From: a virus
Length of the DNA stretch: 64,000 bases
Direction: 5' to 3' (one strand)
Virus record (IMG/VR): IMGVR_UViG_3300008120_000012
Coordinates: 1-64,000 of that record
Under the pieces are notes generated by a model that saw only the letters and a list, made by a program, of their open reading frames with translations, was not told the DNA's origin and ran no database searches. Shown here one piece after another: positions 63,201 through 64,000 of this stretch (positions within the stretch are counted from its first letter, which is position 1; every line of letters begins with the position of its first letter). The position numbers were made by a program, and so were the translations under genes.

Positions 63201-63566
63201 CAAACTACTATTGAAACAGGTACAACATATATTATTTTAGCAAATGATAACAGGATAGTTTCTGCAGTACCACTTGATCAAATTAATAATTCAGGTAATG
63301 CACTTATTAAATTTTTAAACTATCGTATGCTACCATATACAGAAGATGAAATGTTTGTTGTATCATTTAAGCCAAGAATTACTAAGGCTGGTAAAAAGAT
63401 GGCATCGCTTACACTAGCAGATACATCAAGAGAGTTACATTCTATTACAGTATTTCCAACTCAGTTTGCAAAGGCTTATATGAAAATAGAAGAGGGTAGC
63501 GCATATAAATTTAGTTTTGGAAAAACCAAAGATGGAACAGTTATATTGGAGGATATACATGTTTGA
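60294..63566 (+). CDS. dnaE: DnaE-type DNA polymerase III alpha subunit (1090 aa)
   Basis: A family C polymerase. The N-terminal PHP domain starts HVHTHYSLMDG (residues 7-17), with AITDHGTL (36-43) and TPDCHHLD metal motifs, so a proofreading exonuclease may be present. In the palm, PGRGSSAGSLL (about 380-390) precedes the metal-binding D421-I-D423-T-D425, and KIDALGL carries the third Asp (D568). GTGIHAAGVV and AGYSFNKSHAVAYS are the finger/beta-binding motifs. The C-terminal OB-fold begins near ILMGMAKSI. Length is close to bacterial DnaE (about 1160). It is a phage replicase, four bases after the SSB gene and next to helicase and primase. Confidence 0.92.
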   Translation: MNYVGLHVHTHYSLMDGVATPEEYVNRAVDLGMQAIAITDHGTLSGHRELHRIAKAKGIKPILGVEGYMTSNRFDNRAKADRTDPLDQNYHHIVLLAKNKIGLENLNKINEIAWTEGFFSKPRFDFETLAKYKDGIIVTSACLSGWIAKAVELDELATAKKHVSWFKEQFGDDYYIEVMPHNPPEVNKGLIELAKAMGVKVVVTPDCHHLDESQKEIQELMLILNTHAKLQKDVNYDKSLKHKNMMDRLDYLYGADRQMSFRSFDIHLLSYEEMKEAMAKQGIDNEEMFNSTNEIASKVEDYDVKDGLNLLPVQYKDPDKQLYELAYEGLKTKGLDTNPIYVDRLEEEMQIISAKKFSPYFLVVRNMINWAKKEGIMVGPGRGSSAGSLLCYSLGITDIDPIEHNLLFFRFINPERNDFPDIDTDIQDSRRDEVKDYLVRQYRHVASIATFLEFKDKGVVRDVARALNIPLMDVNKVLKLVDTWDEFCTSKTTEWFRDKYPELVRYGEQLRGRIRGTGIHAAGVVTSKDPIFRYAPMETRSAPGSDDRIPVVAVDMEEAEKIGLIKIDALGLKTLSVIKDTLDIIKERYDKNINLLEIDMEDKNVYQMLSEGYTKGVFQCEATPYTNLLVKMGVKNLDELAASNALVRPGAMNTIGKDYIARKHGKENVNYLHQIMKPITQDTYGCILYQEQVMQACVQLGGMTMAEADKVRKIIGKKKDAKEFNAFQDQFVKGASVYISPNAALDLWHDFEAHAGYSFNKSHAVAYSTLSYWTAWLKYHYPLEFMYSLLKNEKDKDARTEYLIEAKRMGISIKLPHINDSDIDFKIEGKGIRFGLSAIKFISDKIAERYISARPFNSYAEVEEFTFTKGNGVNSRALQSMNAVGALVFHDNPRNDEKIRENLYEYLNLPEFNLTVPSHYHAFITDTCDFEEKGSYILMGMAKSIKRSKGWSRVEILDKTGSVGIFDEEQTTIETGTTYIILANDNRIVSAVPLDQINNSGNALIKFLNYRMLPYTEDEMFVVSFKPRITKAGKKMASLTLADTSRELHSITVFPTQFAKAYMKIEEGSAYKFSFGKTKDGTVILEDIHV

Positions 63567-63876
63567 TGATTTAGCAGAACAAATACACAAGAATGCAGTT
63601 GATAAAGGATTTTGGGATAGAACCGTAGACCCAATTTTTGTTGCAAAGCAAATGATGATGATTGTTTCTGAAGTTGTGGAGGCGATGGAGTCTCTTCGTA
63701 AAGAAATGGATCCAGATCAAATGTCAGATGAATTTGCAGATATTATTATTCGCACTCTTGATCTTTATGCAGGGATGGTTGAGGCAGGGTATATGACAAA
63801 ATCTCTTGACTATGCTATTAAAGAAAAGATGGAGCGTAATACACACAGACCAAAGAAGCATGGGGTAAGATTCTAA
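63559..63876 (+). CDS. MazG-like nucleotide pyrophosphohydrolase (105 aa)
   Basis: The start is the ATG at 63559 behind TTGGAGGATAT, inside the end of the polymerase gene; an in-frame ATG at 63517 lies too far into it. The MazG metal site is E38xxE41 (SEVVEAME) and E58xxD61 (DEFADIII), the four-helix pattern of all-alpha NTP pyrophosphatases. It is likely to hydrolyse dNTPs or ppGpp-like nucleotides and so to tune the nucleotide pool or the stringent response in the infected cell. The C-terminus is basic. It overlaps the next gene (TAATG). Confidence 0.8.
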   Translation: MFDDLAEQIHKNAVDKGFWDRTVDPIFVAKQMMMIVSEVVEAMESLRKEMDPDQMSDEFADIIIRTLDLYAGMVEAGYMTKSLDYAIKEKMERNTHRPKKHGVRF

Positions 63877-64000
63877 TGACAGTAACAATAGAAGATGTAT
63901 TAGCACAGTTAAATCCTAAACTAAGAAAAAGTATTTTAGTTGGAGACGAGGTGCCAAAGACTGAGTATGCAAAAACTCCTAGTCATGGCCTTAATCGTGC
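63876..64000 (+). CDS. RecA/UvsX-like recombinase, N-terminal fragment (cut by the window end)
   Basis: Only the first 41 residues are present (TAATG overlap with MazG). The helical N-terminus (VTIEDVLAQLNPKLRKSILV) is followed by GDEVPKTEY and TPSHGLNR, which matches the segment before the Walker A motif in RecA- and UvsX-like recombinases (TxSxGLNxALGGG-type). Its place after replication genes fits a recombination/replication-restart ATPase. The rest lies beyond the window, so the ATP-binding motif cannot be checked. Confidence 0.55.
   Translation, partial: MTVTIEDVLAQLNPKLRKSILVGDEVPKTEYAKTPSHGLNR

Noticed and set aside
1-64000. tRNA genes, integrase, repressor/lysogeny module, terminase and holin.
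   Set aside because: I looked for their usual sequence signs and saw none in the window. Terminase and holin may lie outside it.

Overview
The window is a piece of a tailed double-stranded DNA phage genome. By eye it is strongly AT-rich (about one third G+C). It is densely packed, and nearly every gene lies on the + strand. The single long tape measure gene, the tail tube and tail terminator-like genes, and the absence of any sheath gene point to a siphovirus. The portal, protease-scaffold and minor tail genes look like those of actinobacteriophages. Together with many extended -10 promoters placed so close to start codons that the mRNAs should be leaderless, and the lack of any lysogeny gene, this suggests a lytic phage of a low-G+C, probably aquatic actinomycete. 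The host assignment is inference only. No terminase, holin or integrase is visible; these may lie outside the window.

Layout: 1-3764 holds an AT-rich leader and six small to medium tail-fibre or tail-tip genes, ending in a proline-rich (FFPP) repeat. 3797-13296 is an accessory island. It contains a sulfotransferase-like gene, a degenerate Asp/Asn beta-hydroxylase-like gene, two DUF6065-type genes, seven prolyl-4-hydroxylase-like 2-oxoglutarate/Fe(II) oxygenases, a short-chain dehydrogenase, an unknown gene and an FkbM-like methyltransferase. 13322-13894 (minus strand) is a secreted lysozyme/transglycosylase. 14027-24658 holds a 2096-residue repetitive fibre and two further large virion proteins. 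25115-27145 is a B12-dependent (class II) ribonucleotide reductase. 27178-40672 runs through a large virion protein, portal, protease-scaffold fusion, major capsid, connector and neck genes, tail tube and two tail-assembly-chaperone paralogues. 40689-55987 is the tape measure and tail tip/baseplate. 55987-64000 is regulation and replication: zinc ribbon, MerR-like protein, DnaB-type helicase, DnaG-type primase, gp32-like SSB, DnaE-type polymerase, MazG, and the start of a RecA/UvsX-like recombinase.

The replication genes form a nearly self-sufficient replisome supplied by a phage-encoded reductase, while the structural genes follow normal siphovirus order. The most unusual part is the island of oxygenases and surface-chemistry genes embedded between fibre genes. 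A testable idea is that it modifies virion proteins (proline-rich repeats sit directly beside it) or a host surface molecule. Two other unusual points are a small protein that copies the N-terminal region of the major capsid protein, and two separate tail-assembly-chaperone genes in place of the usual frameshifted pair.
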